64,000 nt of DNA from Methylocystis hirsuta (GTDB lineage Bacteria > Pseudomonadota > Alphaproteobacteria > Rhizobiales > Beijerinckiaceae). Positions 32,845 through 41,972 of the stretch are shown in pieces; the first letter of the stretch is position 1; each line of letters opens with the position of its first letter. The stretch spans positions 992,001 to 1,056,000 of the forward strand of contig NZ_QWDD01000001.1 in NCBI RefSeq assembly GCF_003722355.1, in the 5' to 3' direction. A program made the position numbers and the translations under genes. The notes under the pieces were generated by a model. The model saw only the letters and a list, made by a program, of their open reading frames with translations. It was not told the DNA's origin and made no database searches.

Positions 32845-34107
32845 ATGAAAAAGTTCGTCAAGCTCGCCGCGATTGGCGCGGCGGCGGCTGTGGCGGCGAC
32901 CCTGGGAGCTGTTGCTCCTGCGTCGGCGCACGGCGAAAAGTCTCAGCAGGCGTTTCTTCGGATGCGCACGTTGAACTGGTATGACGTTCAGTGGTCGAAG
33001 ACGACGGTGAACGTCAATGAAGAGATGGTGCTGTCGGGCAAGATCCATGTGTTCTCGGCCTGGCCGCAAGCGGTCGCCAATCCGCGCGTGTCGTTCCTGA
33101 ACGCCGGCGAGCCCGGTCCGGTTCTGGTTCGCACGGCGCAGTTCATCGGCGAGCAGTTTGCGCCGCGTTCGGTGTCGCTTGTTCCTGGCAACGACTACGC
33201 CTTCTCCATCAACCTTCGCGGTCGTCGCGCGGGCCGTTGGCATGTTCATGCGCAGGTCAACGTCGAGGGCGGCGGTCCGATCATCGGCCCCGGCCAGTGG
33301 ATCGAGATCAAGGGCGACATGAAGGACTTCACCGATCCGGTGACGTTGCTTGATGGCTCGACGGTCGACCTCGAGACCTACGGCATCAGCCGCGTTTACG
33401 CGTGGCATCTGCCGTGGCTCGCGGTTGGCGCGGCGTGGATCCTGTTCTGGTTCGTTCGCAAGGGCATCATCGCTTCGTATCTCCGTGTCGCCACCGGCAA
33501 GGTTGACGAGCAGGTGACCGACGACGACAAGCGGATTGGCGCGATTGTGCTGGCGTTGACCATTCTGGCGACGATCGTCGGCTACGCTGTGACCAACTCG
33601 ACCTTCCCGCGCACGATCCCGCTTCAGGCGGGCTTGCAGAAGCCTCTGACGCCGCTCGTTACGGACGGCACGGCGGGCGTCGGCAAGGAGCGCGTGACGG
33701 CCGATCTGAACGGCGGCGTCTACAAGGTTCCTGGCCGTGAGCTGACGATCAACGTCAAGGTCACGAACACGACCTCCGAGCCGCTTCGCCTTGGCGAATA
33801 TACGGCGGCCGGCCTGCGCTTCCTGAACCCTGACGTGTTCACGACGAAGCCCGACTTCCCGGACTATCTGTTGGCCGACCGCGGTCTGTCGACGGACCCG
33901 ACGCCGATCGCGCCGGGCGAGACGAAGGAAATCGCCGTGAAGGTGCAGGACGCGCGTTGGGACATCGAGCGTCTGTCTGACCTGGCTTACGACACCGACA
34001 GCCAGATCGGCGGCCTCTTGATGTTCTTCTCGCCGACGGGTCGCCGCTTCGCGGCCGAAATCGGCGGACCGGTCATTCCGAAGTTCGTCGCCGGCGATAT
34101 GCCCTAA
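32845..34107 (+). CDS. pmoB: Particulate methane monooxygenase subunit B
   Basis: A 420-residue subunit with two periplasmic cupredoxin domains tied by two membrane helices (about 185-205 and 230-255). Residues 1-28 are a signal peptide ending APASA; the mature N-terminus is His29. His29, His133 and His135 (RWHVHAQ) form the Cu_B site, at the positions known from Methylosinus. GGGAGG precedes the ATG at 32845. A strong terminator closes the operon. Confidence 0.98.
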   Translation: MKKFVKLAAIGAAAAVAATLGAVAPASAHGEKSQQAFLRMRTLNWYDVQWSKTTVNVNEEMVLSGKIHVFSAWPQAVANPRVSFLNAGEPGPVLVRTAQFIGEQFAPRSVSLVPGNDYAFSINLRGRRAGRWHVHAQVNVEGGGPIIGPGQWIEIKGDMKDFTDPVTLLDGSTVDLETYGISRVYAWHLPWLAVGAAWILFWFVRKGIIASYLRVATGKVDEQVTDDDKRIGAIVLALTILATIVGYAVTNSTFPRTIPLQAGLQKPLTPLVTDGTAGVGKERVTADLNGGVYKVPGRELTINVKVTNTTSEPLRLGEYTAAGLRFLNPDVFTTKPDFPDYLLADRGLSTDPTPIAPGETKEIAVKVQDARWDIERLSDLAYDTDSQIGGLLMFFSPTGRRFAAEIGGPVIPKFVAGDMP

Positions 34108-34133
34108 GCGATACTGACGAATTGAACTAAAAG

Positions 34134-34160
34134 CCCCCGGCCCAAAAGGCCGGGGGTTTT
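34134..34160 (+). terminator. Rho-independent terminator of pmoCAB
   Basis: CCCCCGGCC (34134-34142) pairs perfectly with GGCCGGGGG (34148-34156) around CAAAA, followed by TTTT. It lies 26 bases after the pmoB stop. Confidence 0.93.
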
Positions 34161-34162
34161 CG

Positions 34163-34531
34163 TTTGGAGCCGCCCCGCGCCGCCTGTCCGCGCAAGCCCA
34201 GCGCGGCTTCCCATGACGACGCGTCTTCCGCCCGAACTCTGACGCGCCTTCCGCGCGAACTCTGACGCGCCTTCCGCGCGAAGACGTTCGCTGAGCGTCG
34301 AGAGGCGTTCTGCAGAAGCCCCGCGAAATCCCGCGCAACGCGTTTGCGCCTTTGGCGCCGTGCCGCTTCTATTTCTCTGTTTCTACTGGCGCTTGTTTCA
34401 TCAAGCGCCGCTCACTATAAAATACGGTGGTTAAGGCTGCCTCGTGACCGGCGGAGCATTGGAGCGCCGCCGAGAGGCCGCGCCCCTTCCATCGCCTCGG
34501 CATTGCGCCTGAGGAGCCCACGGCGAGCACG
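34163..34531. other. Spacer between pmoB and the nickel exporter
   Basis: There is no gene. It contains a 23-base tandem repeat (34218-34282) and GC-rich DNA up to the exporter start. No promoter boxes were clear. Confidence 0.5.
34218..34282. repeat. 23-base tandem repeat, 2.8 copies
   Basis: The unit GACGCGCCTTCCGCGCGAAC plus TCT occurs at 34218-34240 (two differences), 34241-34263 and 34264-34282 (truncated). Confidence 0.85.
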
Positions 34532-35494
34532 ATGTCCGACCTCTCCGAAGTCTTTCGCGCCGGCGCGGCGAACGCCTGGATTTTTGCGCCGAGCGCGGTG
34601 GCCCTGGGCGCGCTGCACGGACTCGAGCCGGGCCACTCGAAGACGATGATGGCGGCGTTCATCGTCGCGGTTCGCGGCACCGTGGCGCAAGCGGTGCTGC
34701 TTGGCGTCGCGGCGACAATTTCCCATACGGCGATCGTCTGGGCCGTGGCGCTGACCGGGCTTTATCTCGGCGCGCAACTGAACGTCGAAGCGAACGAACC
34801 CTATCTGCAGATTGTCTCTGGCGCGTTGATCATCGCCGTCGCTGTTTGGATGATGTGGCGAAGCTGGCGCGATATCGCCTCCACAGCAGCCGTGACGGCG
34901 CCGGCGCATGAGAGCGGAAGGCTTCCGGCCGGCGCCAGCGCGGCGCATCGCCACTCGCACAACTGCGCGCATGTTCACGGGCATGTCCAAGAGCATGTCC
35001 ACGGCGATGTTCACGCCCATGTTCACGCCCATGTTCACGGCGATGACGGCGGCGTGCCGCATACCCATCAGGAAGAGGAATTCGAGAGCGAACTCCTCGA
35101 GGTCGATCCCACCGTCTACGCTGACGCGCATGAGCGCGAACATGCGTTGGATATCGAGCGGCGCTTCGCCAGTCGCCGGGTGACGACCGGACAGATCATT
35201 CTCTTCGGCCTGACGGGCGGACTCATCCCCTGTCCCGCATCGATTACCGTGCTTCTGCTCTGCATGCAGGTCGGCCGCATCGGGCTCGGCGCGCTGCTCG
35301 TGCTCTGCTTCAGCGTCGGTCTGGCGCTGACCCTGGTGCTTGTCGGGGTGGCGGCGGCGCTCGGCATGCGTCACGCCGCGTCGCGCTGGCCGGGATTGGA
35401 AGCGCTGGCGGCCCGCGCCCCCTATGTGTCAGGCGCGATCGTCGCCGCGGTCGGCGCCTATACGATCGCAGTGGGCGCAGCCGCGCTGGGGTAG
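34532..35494 (+). CDS. RcnA-like nickel/cobalt efflux protein
   Basis: A 320-residue NicO-family membrane exporter. ALGALHGLEPGHSKTMM (about 25-41) is the metal-binding first helix and FGLTGGLIPCPASITVLLLC (about 226-245) the second signature. Between helices three and four lies a cytoplasmic loop with about 15 His, partly as repeated HVHAHVHAHVHG. It likely exports Ni or Co. It is convergent with the SDR gene two bases away and lies downstream of pmo, but has its own transcript since the pmo terminator intervenes. Confidence 0.85.
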   Translation: MSDLSEVFRAGAANAWIFAPSAVALGALHGLEPGHSKTMMAAFIVAVRGTVAQAVLLGVAATISHTAIVWAVALTGLYLGAQLNVEANEPYLQIVSGALIIAVAVWMMWRSWRDIASTAAVTAPAHESGRLPAGASAAHRHSHNCAHVHGHVQEHVHGDVHAHVHAHVHGDDGGVPHTHQEEEFESELLEVDPTVYADAHEREHALDIERRFASRRVTTGQIILFGLTGGLIPCPASITVLLLCMQVGRIGLGALLVLCFSVGLALTLVLVGVAAALGMRHAASRWPGLEALAARAPYVSGAIVAAVGAYTIAVGAAALG

Positions 35495-35496
35495 CA

Positions 35497-36384
35497 TTAT
35501 TTGCCGAGGTGAAACGTAGACTTCGTCACCTTTGCGGTGATCGGCGCGTCGAGGAAAAAGTCGAGCACCGCGTCGACCCTCGGATCGACGGCGTAGGTCG
35601 AGAAGTCGGCCATGCCTTCTTCCTTTAGGACCTCTACGTCGATGAAGAAATTCCCGCTGCAGCTCTTTGCGGGACGAACCAGAATGGCGTGCGCGGCGTC
35701 AGCGACGATCTCGGGCTTTCGGGACCGGCGCAGCAGTTCGTCGCCGCCGAGAAGATTGCCCACGGCGGCCGTCGCGATCGCGGTCTCCGGCCACAGCGAA
35801 TTCACGGCGACGCCGTCGGCGGCGAGGTCGCGTGCGAGGCCGAGCGTCACGAGGCTCATCCCATATTTCGACATTGTGTAGGCGAGGTTGGGAGAAAACC
35901 ACTTCGGGTTCAGATCCAGCGGCGGCGACAACGTCAGGATGTGCGGATTGGCGGATCGGCGCAGATGCGGCAGCGCCGCCTTGCAGCACAGATAGGTCCC
36001 GCGCGCATTGATCTGATGCATCAAATCGAAGCGCTTCATCTCGAGCGCGTCGATCCCGCGCAGATCGATGGCGCTGGCGTTGTTGACGAGGATGTCGATC
36101 CCGCCGAAGCAGGACGCGGCCTGACTGACCGCCGCCTCGACCTGATCCTCGAAGCGAATGTCGCAGGGGACGGCGAGCGCCTGTCCGCCCGCCGCCTCGA
36201 TCTCCGCCGCCGCGGTGTAGATCGTGCCGGGAATTCTCGGGTTTTCGGTCACGCTCTTCGCCGCGACGACGACATTCGCGCCGTCGCGCGCGGCGCGCAT
36301 CGCGATCGCGAGGCCAATGCCTCGGCTCGCGCCGGTGATGAAGAGCGTCTTGCCGGCGAGCGAGCGCGTCGTTGCGGGCGTCAT
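35497..36384 (-). CDS. Short-chain dehydrogenase/reductase (HSDL2-like)
   Basis: A 295-residue SDR. The cofactor loop TLFITGASRGIGLAIA sits at about 13-28, NNAS near 100 and the catalytic YTMSK (Tyr-x3-Lys) near 180. Ala and Lys residues after the glycine motif suggest NADP or NAD use that cannot be fixed from sequence. It resembles hydroxysteroid dehydrogenase-like protein 2 and related fatty-acid-linked SDRs; the substrate is unknown. The ATG at 36384 is chosen because the Rossmann motif then lies near the start. It may be co-transcribed with the upstream copA. Confidence 0.8.
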   Translation of the reverse strand: MTPATTRSLAGKTLFITGASRGIGLAIAMRAARDGANVVVAAKSVTENPRIPGTIYTAAAEIEAAGGQALAVPCDIRFEDQVEAAVSQAASCFGGIDILVNNASAIDLRGIDALEMKRFDLMHQINARGTYLCCKAALPHLRRSANPHILTLSPPLDLNPKWFSPNLAYTMSKYGMSLVTLGLARDLAADGVAVNSLWPETAIATAAVGNLLGGDELLRRSRKPEIVADAAHAILVRPAKSCSGNFFIDVEVLKEEGMADFSTYAVDPRVDAVLDFFLDAPITAKVTKSTFHLGK

Positions 36385-36415
36385 GCCGCGCCCGCGCCGT
36401 GGTTCGTCGCGAAAC

Positions 36416-36619
36416 TCACGCGGCGACCTGCGCCGGATAGCCCGCTTCGCTGATCGCCTTGGCGAGCGCCTGCGCGTCCTTGGGCGCCGGGGTGACGTCA
36501 ACCTTGCCGGCGGCGAGATCGACCTTGACGTCGGCGTTCGGCTCCACGGCTTGCACCGCCTTGGTGACATGCTTCACGCACATATTGCAGGTCATGTCTT
36601 GCACATTGAATGTCGTCAT
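36416..36619 (-). CDS. Nested CopZ-like copper chaperone (in-frame start within copA)
   Basis: The last 67 codons of copA form a complete heavy-metal-associated domain: [20 protein letters not shown], with the copper-binding MTCNMC pair. An ideal Shine-Dalgarno AAGGAGG (36625-36631 on the plus-strand numbering) stands five bases before this ATG. Separate translation of a CopZ-sized chaperone is therefore very plausible, besides the fused form. No stop codon separates it from the ATPase. Confidence 0.65.
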   Translation of the reverse strand: MTTFNVQDMTCNMCVKHVTKAVQAVEPNADVKVDLAAGKVDVTPAPKDAQALAKAISEAGYPAQVAA

Positions 36620-39169
36620 TGCTTCCTCCTTGAATTCCTTATCCGCCGCTTGCGTTTCGATCGGCGTCGCTTGCGGGCCGTGGTCGGCGCTTGCGATGAC
36701 CGGAGCCTTGAAGCGGCGCAGGCGCAGCGCATTGGTCAGCACGAAAACGCTCGACAGCGCCATGGCCGCGGCGCCGAACATCGGCGAGAGCAGCATGCCG
36801 TTGACGGGATAGAGCGCGCCCGCCGCGACCGGTATGAGCACGACATTATAGCCGAACGCCCAGAACAGATTCTGCTGGATGTTGCGCATCGTCGCGCGCG
36901 AGATCGCGAGCGCCGCCGGCACCTTGGCGAGATCGCCCGACATCAGCACGACGTCGGCGGCTTCGATCGCAATGTCGGTTCCCGTGCCGATGGCGATCCC
37001 GGCGTCGGCGGCGGCGAGCGCCGGCGCATCGTTTACGCCATCGCCGACGAAGGCGATCCTGTTGGCCTCTCGCAGCCGCTCCAGCGTCGCGACCTTGCCG
37101 TCAGGAAGGACGCCAGCGACGACCTCGTCAATTCCGAGTCTCGCGGCGATGGCTTTCGCCGTGCGCGCGTCATCGCCAGTGATCATCGCGGTTTTGACGC
37201 CGAGCGAATGGATCGCGTCGATCGCGGCGCGGCTCGTCGGCTTCAGATCGTCGGCGACGGAGAGTATGGCGGCAAGCTTCCCGTCGACGGCGACGTAAAG
37301 CGGCGTCTTGCCTTCCTCGGCGAGCCTCTGGGCGTCCGGCGCGAAGGGCGATGCGTCGACGCCGAGCGTCGTCATGAAGCGCTCGGCGCCGATGGCGACG
37401 GTCTTGCGTTCGACGGTTCCCGTGACCCCCATGCCCGCGACGGATGTGAACTCGGCGCAAGGCGAAAGCGAAAGGTCAGCGGCCTTGGCCGCGACGACCA
37501 GCGCCGCGCCGACGGGATGTTCGGACTGCGCCTCGACGCTCGCGGCAAGCCGCAGAAGCTCGTTCTCGTTCTTGCCGGGCGTCGCGACGAGATCGGTCAG
37601 GCGCGGCTTGCCATACGTCAGCGTGCCGGTCTTGTCGAAGGCGATGACGGTCACGTCGCGCAGCGTCTGCAGGGCTTCGCCCTTGCGGAACAGCACGCCG
37701 AGCTCCGCCGCCCGGCCCGTTCCCGTCATGATCGCCGCCGGCGTCGCCAGCCCCATGGCGCAGGGGCAGGCGATGATGAGCACGGCGACCGCGTTGACCA
37801 GCGCATAAGTGAGGCGCGGCTCCGGCCCGATCAGCATCCAGACGACGAAGGTCAGCGCCGCGACGGCGAAGACGGCGGGGACGAAGACGGCGGTGACGCG
37901 GTCGACCATCGCCTGAATCGGCAGCTTGGCGCCCTGCGCCTGCTCGACCATGCGGATGATGCCGGCGAGCGTCGTATCGGCGCCAACGCGGGTGGCGCGA
38001 AACGAGAAGGCGCCGGAGCCGTTGACGGTCGCCCCGGTGACCGCGGCACCCGGCCGCTTGGCGACGGGCGCCGGCTCGCCGGTGACCATCGACTCATCGA
38101 CATGGGACGCGCCCTGCGCGACGACGCCGTCGGTCGGAATGCGCTCGCCCGGCCGGACCAGCACGATGTCGCCAACGCGCACGTCGTCGATATCGACGTC
38201 GACGGTCGCGCCGTCGCGCTCGACGCGGGCGGTCTTCGGCTGCAGCCCCGCGAGGGCGCGGATCGCCTCCGACGTGCGGCCTTTGGCGCGCGCTTCGAGA
38301 TAGCGGCCGAACAGGATCAGGGTGACGATGACGACCGCCGCTTCATAATAGACATGCACCGAGCCGGCCGGCAGCGCATCGGGCGCGAAGGTCGCAACGG
38401 TCGAATACAGATAGGCGCTGAGCGTGCCCGTGGCGACGAGGGCGTTCATGTCGGGCTGGCGCCGCAACAGCGACGGAATTCCCTTCAGGAAGAAAACCAG
38501 GCCCGGGCCGAACAGCACGACGCTGGCGAGCAGGAAGGAAATCTCGCGGATCCTCGCCTCGCCGATCACGTCCATCGTCCAGTGATGGACGGCGGGGATC
38601 AAATGCCCGCCCATTTCGACCACGAAGATCGGCGCCGTCAGAATGGCGGCGACGATGAGGCGGAAGCGCAGCGCGCGCATCTCCTCCTCACGTCGCATCC
38701 TCTCGCGATCGGCGCCGCCGGAATCGGTTTCGATCGCTCGCGGCTCATAGCCGGCCTGCGAAATCGCGCGGCGCAGGCGGTCTGTCAGGCCAGGCCCGGC
38801 GAGCGCGCGCACGGTCGCGCGTTCGGTCGCGAGATTGACTTTCGCTTCCATCACGCCCGGAACGGCGCTGAGCGCCTTTTCAACATGCGAGACGCAGGAG
38901 GCGCAGGTCATGCCGCCGACGCCAATCTCAATCGTCTCGACGACCGCCTCGTACCCCGCGTCCGAGACCGAATTTACGAGTTGCGTGAGACTCGCCCCCG
39001 GCGTCAGCGAAACCTCCGCCCGTTCCGTCGCGAGATTGACGCTGGCGGCGTTAACGCCCGGCGTATGCGCAAGCGCCTTCTCGACATGCGACACGCAGGA
39101 GGCGCAGGTCATGCCCCGGACGGTGAAGTCGAGGCGTTCGCCGCCCGGTAACGGAGTTTGAGCGTTCAT
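36416..39169 (-). CDS. copA: Copper-translocating P1B-type ATPase with fused C-terminal HMA domain
   Basis: A 917-residue copper exporter. Two N-terminal HMA domains each carry GMTCASC (about 19-25 and 86-92). Then follow membrane helices, the CPC metal site in [14 protein letters not shown], the phosphorylation motif [19 protein letters not shown], and ITGDD and [11 protein letters not shown] of the hydrolase domain. After the last helix a linker leads to a third HMA domain (about 850-917) with DMTCNMC, which normally exists as a separate CopZ protein. GAGG precedes the ATG at 39169. Copper export fits a copper-dependent methanotroph. Confidence 0.93.
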   Translation of the reverse strand: MNAQTPLPGGERLDFTVRGMTCASCVSHVEKALAHTPGVNAASVNLATERAEVSLTPGASLTQLVNSVSDAGYEAVVETIEIGVGGMTCASCVSHVEKALSAVPGVMEAKVNLATERATVRALAGPGLTDRLRRAISQAGYEPRAIETDSGGADRERMRREEEMRALRFRLIVAAILTAPIFVVEMGGHLIPAVHHWTMDVIGEARIREISFLLASVVLFGPGLVFFLKGIPSLLRRQPDMNALVATGTLSAYLYSTVATFAPDALPAGSVHVYYEAAVVIVTLILFGRYLEARAKGRTSEAIRALAGLQPKTARVERDGATVDVDIDDVRVGDIVLVRPGERIPTDGVVAQGASHVDESMVTGEPAPVAKRPGAAVTGATVNGSGAFSFRATRVGADTTLAGIIRMVEQAQGAKLPIQAMVDRVTAVFVPAVFAVAALTFVVWMLIGPEPRLTYALVNAVAVLIIACPCAMGLATPAAIMTGTGRAAELGVLFRKGEALQTLRDVTVIAFDKTGTLTYGKPRLTDLVATPGKNENELLRLAASVEAQSEHPVGAALVVAAKAADLSLSPCAEFTSVAGMGVTGTVERKTVAIGAERFMTTLGVDASPFAPDAQRLAEEGKTPLYVAVDGKLAAILSVADDLKPTSRAAIDAIHSLGVKTAMITGDDARTAKAIAARLGIDEVVAGVLPDGKVATLERLREANRIAFVGDGVNDAPALAAADAGIAIGTGTDIAIEAADVVLMSGDLAKVPAALAISRATMRNIQQNLFWAFGYNVVLIPVAAGALYPVNGMLLSPMFGAAAMALSSVFVLTNALRLRRFKAPVIASADHGPQATPIETQAADKEFKEEAMTTFNVQDMTCNMCVKHVTKAVQAVEPNADVKVDLAAGKVDVTPAPKDAQALAKAISEAGYPAQVAA

Positions 39170-39206
39170 GCTTGCCGCCTCATTCGCAACGCCCTCGCGC
39201 ATCAGT

Positions 39207-39692
39207 TTAAAGCCACCGCCGCGTGCGCGCCATATAGGACCGATAGTCGTCGCCAAATTTCCCAAGAAGATGCCGTTCTTCGGGCTCGATCGCCAGTTTC
39301 GTCAGCCCAAAAGCGAGAACAGGCGTCAACAACAGCGTGAAGGGCGAGCCGAGGAACAGACCAAGTCCAAAGATCAAGGCGACATGAGACACATAGATCG
39401 GATTGCGGGAAAAGCGGAACGGCCCCTCGGACACGAGAAAGGACGCGGCGCGATGCGGCATGATCGTTGTTTGATGGCGCGAGAGGATGCGAAAGCACCA
39501 GACGTCATTGGCCAGCGCCAGGACGACGATCGCTGCGCCGGCGAGCTGCGGCAGCCGGGAGGAAGCGCGGTCGATGAGCGAAGCCCCTGTCGCGGCGTCG
39601 AGCGCCAGCCCGGCGGCGAGCGTCAGCCCCATCAAAATCGGCGGCCAGGGAATTCGGGAGGGGGGCGCGTTTGCGCCGATCTGCGCGTTCAT
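39207..39692 (-). CDS. Isoprenylcysteine/phospholipid methyltransferase-like membrane protein
   Basis: A 161-residue protein with four membrane segments (about 19-35, 49-68, 101-118 and 120-133). The signature [20 protein letters not shown] at about 88-107 and the [25 protein letters not shown] tail match the ICMT/PEMT family of membrane methyltransferases. The true substrate in bacteria of this kind is usually unknown. It lies 37 bases upstream of copA on the same strand and may share its transcript. Confidence 0.82.
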   Translation of the reverse strand: MNAQIGANAPPSRIPWPPILMGLTLAAGLALDAATGASLIDRASSRLPQLAGAAIVVLALANDVWCFRILSRHQTTIMPHRAASFLVSEGPFRFSRNPIYVSHVALIFGLGLFLGSPFTLLLTPVLAFGLTKLAIEPEERHLLGKFGDDYRSYMARTRRWL

Positions 39693-39844
39693 CGCGGCTC
39701 CTATCGGTGGAAAACGCTTCTCTTTAGATCGCGGTTCGGGGCGCTCGTTTCAAGTGCGCCCTTGTCAAGCGTGACTTGACGGCGGTCGTGCAGGCTGTCA
39801 GGATCAGCTTGACGTCCGATCGTCCTGGACATGCGAGAGCTGTC

Positions 39845-40189
39845 ATGCTGGCCTTGCCCAAACGTAAACTGCGCTGCTCATTCTGCAAGAAGTCCGAGAC
39901 GCAGGTCGCGCGGCTCATCGGCGGCGCAGCGGGCGGCTACATTTGCGAAGATTGCGTGGGGGTCTGCAACACGATCCTTGACGCCGCGCCTTCGCCGTTC
40001 AAAAGCTGGAACGACCTCACCGACGAGCAGCTGCTGACCTCGATCAAGGCGAGCGAGGCCAGCGTGGCGGCGCTGCATTCACTGATTCACGCGCAAGTCG
40101 CGGCGCTTCGCAAACGCGAGGTGAGCTGGACGGCGATCGGCAAGGTCCTGGGCGTTTCCCGACAGGCCGCCTGGGAGCGTTTCTCCTGA
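39845..40189 (+). CDS. ClpX-type zinc finger protein with C-terminal helix-turn-helix
   Basis: A 114-residue protein. Residues 10-45 are a C4 zinc finger as at the start of ClpX: CSFCKK, then [12 protein letters not shown] helical linker (about 60-85) leads to a C-terminal helix resembling an HTH ([20 protein letters not shown]). There is no ATPase. The ATG at 39845 follows GAGAG; a TTG further upstream (39776) would add 23 residues. It is likely a small DNA-binding or adaptor protein. It precedes the biotin genes by 17 bases. Confidence 0.75.
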   Translation: MLALPKRKLRCSFCKKSETQVARLIGGAAGGYICEDCVGVCNTILDAAPSPFKSWNDLTDEQLLTSIKASEASVAALHSLIHAQVAALRKREVSWTAIGKVLGVSRQAAWERFS

Positions 40190-40206
40190 TCGAGCATCGA
40201 CCCTTC

Positions 40207-41340
40207 ATGCTTGAACGCTACGCGCAAGATCTTGCAAGCCTCGCCGCGCGCGGGAGATTGCGCGCGCTCGCCCCGCGCGCCGGACTGGATTTCGCGTCGA
40301 ATGACTATCTGGCTTTGGCCGAGTCGCCGGAACTCGCCGCGGCCGTGACGACGGCGCTCGCGCGCGGCGTTCCCGTCGGCGCCGGCGGTTCGCGGCTGTT
40401 GCGCGGCAATCATCCGGAGCATGAAGCGCTGGAAGAGGACGCGGCGCGCTTTTTTGGCGCGGAAGCCGCGCTGTATTTCAGCGCCGGCTTTACCGCCAAC
40501 GAGGCGCTGCTCTCGACGGCGCCACAGCGCGAAGATCTGATACTCTATGACGCGCTCGCGCACGCCAGCGCCCATGAGGGCATGCGATTGGCGCGCGCGC
40601 CGAATGCGAAGTTCCCCCATAATGACGTCGGCGCCGCCGAAGACGCGATCCGCGCTTGGCGCGAAAAGGGCGGAGCCGGGCGACTCTGGATCGTCGTGGA
40701 AAGCCTTTACAGCATGGACGGCGACACGGCGCCGCTCGATGATCTGTTCGCGCTCGCCGCGAGGAACGACGCCTTTCTGCTGATCGACGAAGCGCATGCG
40801 ACGGGCGTCTATGGCCCAGGCGGCCGCGGACTCGCCGCGCGTTTTGAAGGCGCGGAGAACGTCGTCACTTTGCATACATGCGGCAAAGCGCTGGGAGTCG
40901 CCGGCGGTCTGCTCTGTCTGCCGCGCGTCCTGCGCGAGTTCATGGTCAACCGCTGCCGGTCCTTTATCTTCGCGACTGCGCCTTCGCCCGTTATCGCCGC
41001 TTGCGTGCGCGCGGCGCTCAAGATCATCGAAGCGGCCGACGATCGGCGCGCCGAGCTGATGTCGCGCATCGATTTCGCCGGCGCCGAACTGCGGCGGCTC
41101 TGCGCGATCGAACCTTCGGGCAGCCAGATCCAGCCGATCATCGTCGGCTCCGACGTCCGCGCGACGACTCTTGCGTCGCGCATGCAGGCGCATGGCTATG
41201 ACATTCGCGCCATCCGTCCGCCAACGGTGCCGAACGGCTCTGCTCGCTTGCGCATCGCGCTGACGCTGCATGCGCGCGAAGATGACGTCGCGCGCATGAT
41301 TGCGCATCTTGGCGAAGAGCTCGCGAGGCTCGAACCATGA
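40207..41340 (+). CDS. bioF: 8-Amino-7-oxononanoate synthase
   Basis: A 377-residue PLP enzyme that condenses pimeloyl thioester with alanine in biotin synthesis. GAGGSRLLRGNHPEHEALE is the glycine-rich N-terminal motif, LLIDEAHATGVYGPGGRG holds the cofactor Asp and His, and TLHTCGKALGVAGG has the Schiff-base Lys. It overlaps bioD by four bases (ATGA), so bioF, bioD and bioA are one operon. Confidence 0.95.
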   Translation: MLERYAQDLASLAARGRLRALAPRAGLDFASNDYLALAESPELAAAVTTALARGVPVGAGGSRLLRGNHPEHEALEEDAARFFGAEAALYFSAGFTANEALLSTAPQREDLILYDALAHASAHEGMRLARAPNAKFPHNDVGAAEDAIRAWREKGGAGRLWIVVESLYSMDGDTAPLDDLFALAARNDAFLLIDEAHATGVYGPGGRGLAARFEGAENVVTLHTCGKALGVAGGLLCLPRVLREFMVNRCRSFIFATAPSPVIAACVRAALKIIEAADDRRAELMSRIDFAGAELRRLCAIEPSGSQIQPIIVGSDVRATTLASRMQAHGYDIRAIRPPTVPNGSARLRIALTLHAREDDVARMIAHLGEELARLEP

Positions 41341-41972
41341 AGCGCCGCTTCGTGATCGTGGGAACGGACACCGGCGTCGGGAAAACCGTCGTTTCCGCCG
41401 CCATCGTCGGCGCGCTTGACGCCTATTATTGGAAGCCGGTGCAGTCGGGCCTCGATGGCGAGACGGACTCGCAGATCGTCGCGCGTCTTTCGGGCGCGCC
41501 GGCCGGGCATATTTTCCCAGAGGCCTGGAGGCTGCGTCGACCGGCTTCGCCGCATCTTGCCGCGCGCGACGAGGGCGTCGAGATCGACGCCGCCGCGCTG
41601 AATCCGCCGCCATGCGACGGTCCTCTCGTCATAGAGACGGCCGGCGGCGTGATGACGCCGCTCAGCGATCGCGCGCTGACGATCGACGTGCTCGAACGCT
41701 GGCGCCTGCCTGTCATTGTCGTCGCGCGCACGAGTCTCGGCACGATCAATCACAGCCTGCTCACGCTCGAAGCATTGCGCAGGCGCGGAATCTCGATCAC
41801 CGGAATCATGTTCGTCGGCGACGCCGACGCCGATGCGCAACATTCGATCGAGACGATCGGCGGCGCGCGCATTCTCGGCCGTCTGCCGCAGCTCGATCCC
41901 CTGAATAAGAAAAGGCTCGGCGCGGCGTTTAACGCCGCCATCGCGCGCGACGCCTTCGGGAGCGGCGCGTGA
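41337..41972 (+). CDS. bioD: Dethiobiotin synthetase
   Basis: A 211-residue ATP-dependent carboxylase that closes the ureido ring of biotin. It begins MKRRFVIVGTDTGVGKTVVS with the modified P-loop, then YYWKPVQSGLDGETDSQ (substrate Lys) and VIETAGGVMTPL. It overlaps bioF and bioA by four bases each. Length and motifs are normal. Confidence 0.95.
   Translation: MKRRFVIVGTDTGVGKTVVSAAIVGALDAYYWKPVQSGLDGETDSQIVARLSGAPAGHIFPEAWRLRRPASPHLAARDEGVEIDAAALNPPPCDGPLVIETAGGVMTPLSDRALTIDVLERWRLPVIVVARTSLGTINHSLLTLEALRRRGISITGIMFVGDADADAQHSIETIGGARILGRLPQLDPLNKKRLGAAFNAAIARDAFGSGA

Noticed and set aside
36224..39151. 975-codon plus-strand frame opposite copA
   Set aside because: A GC-rich antisense frame; copA motifs on the other strand are complete.
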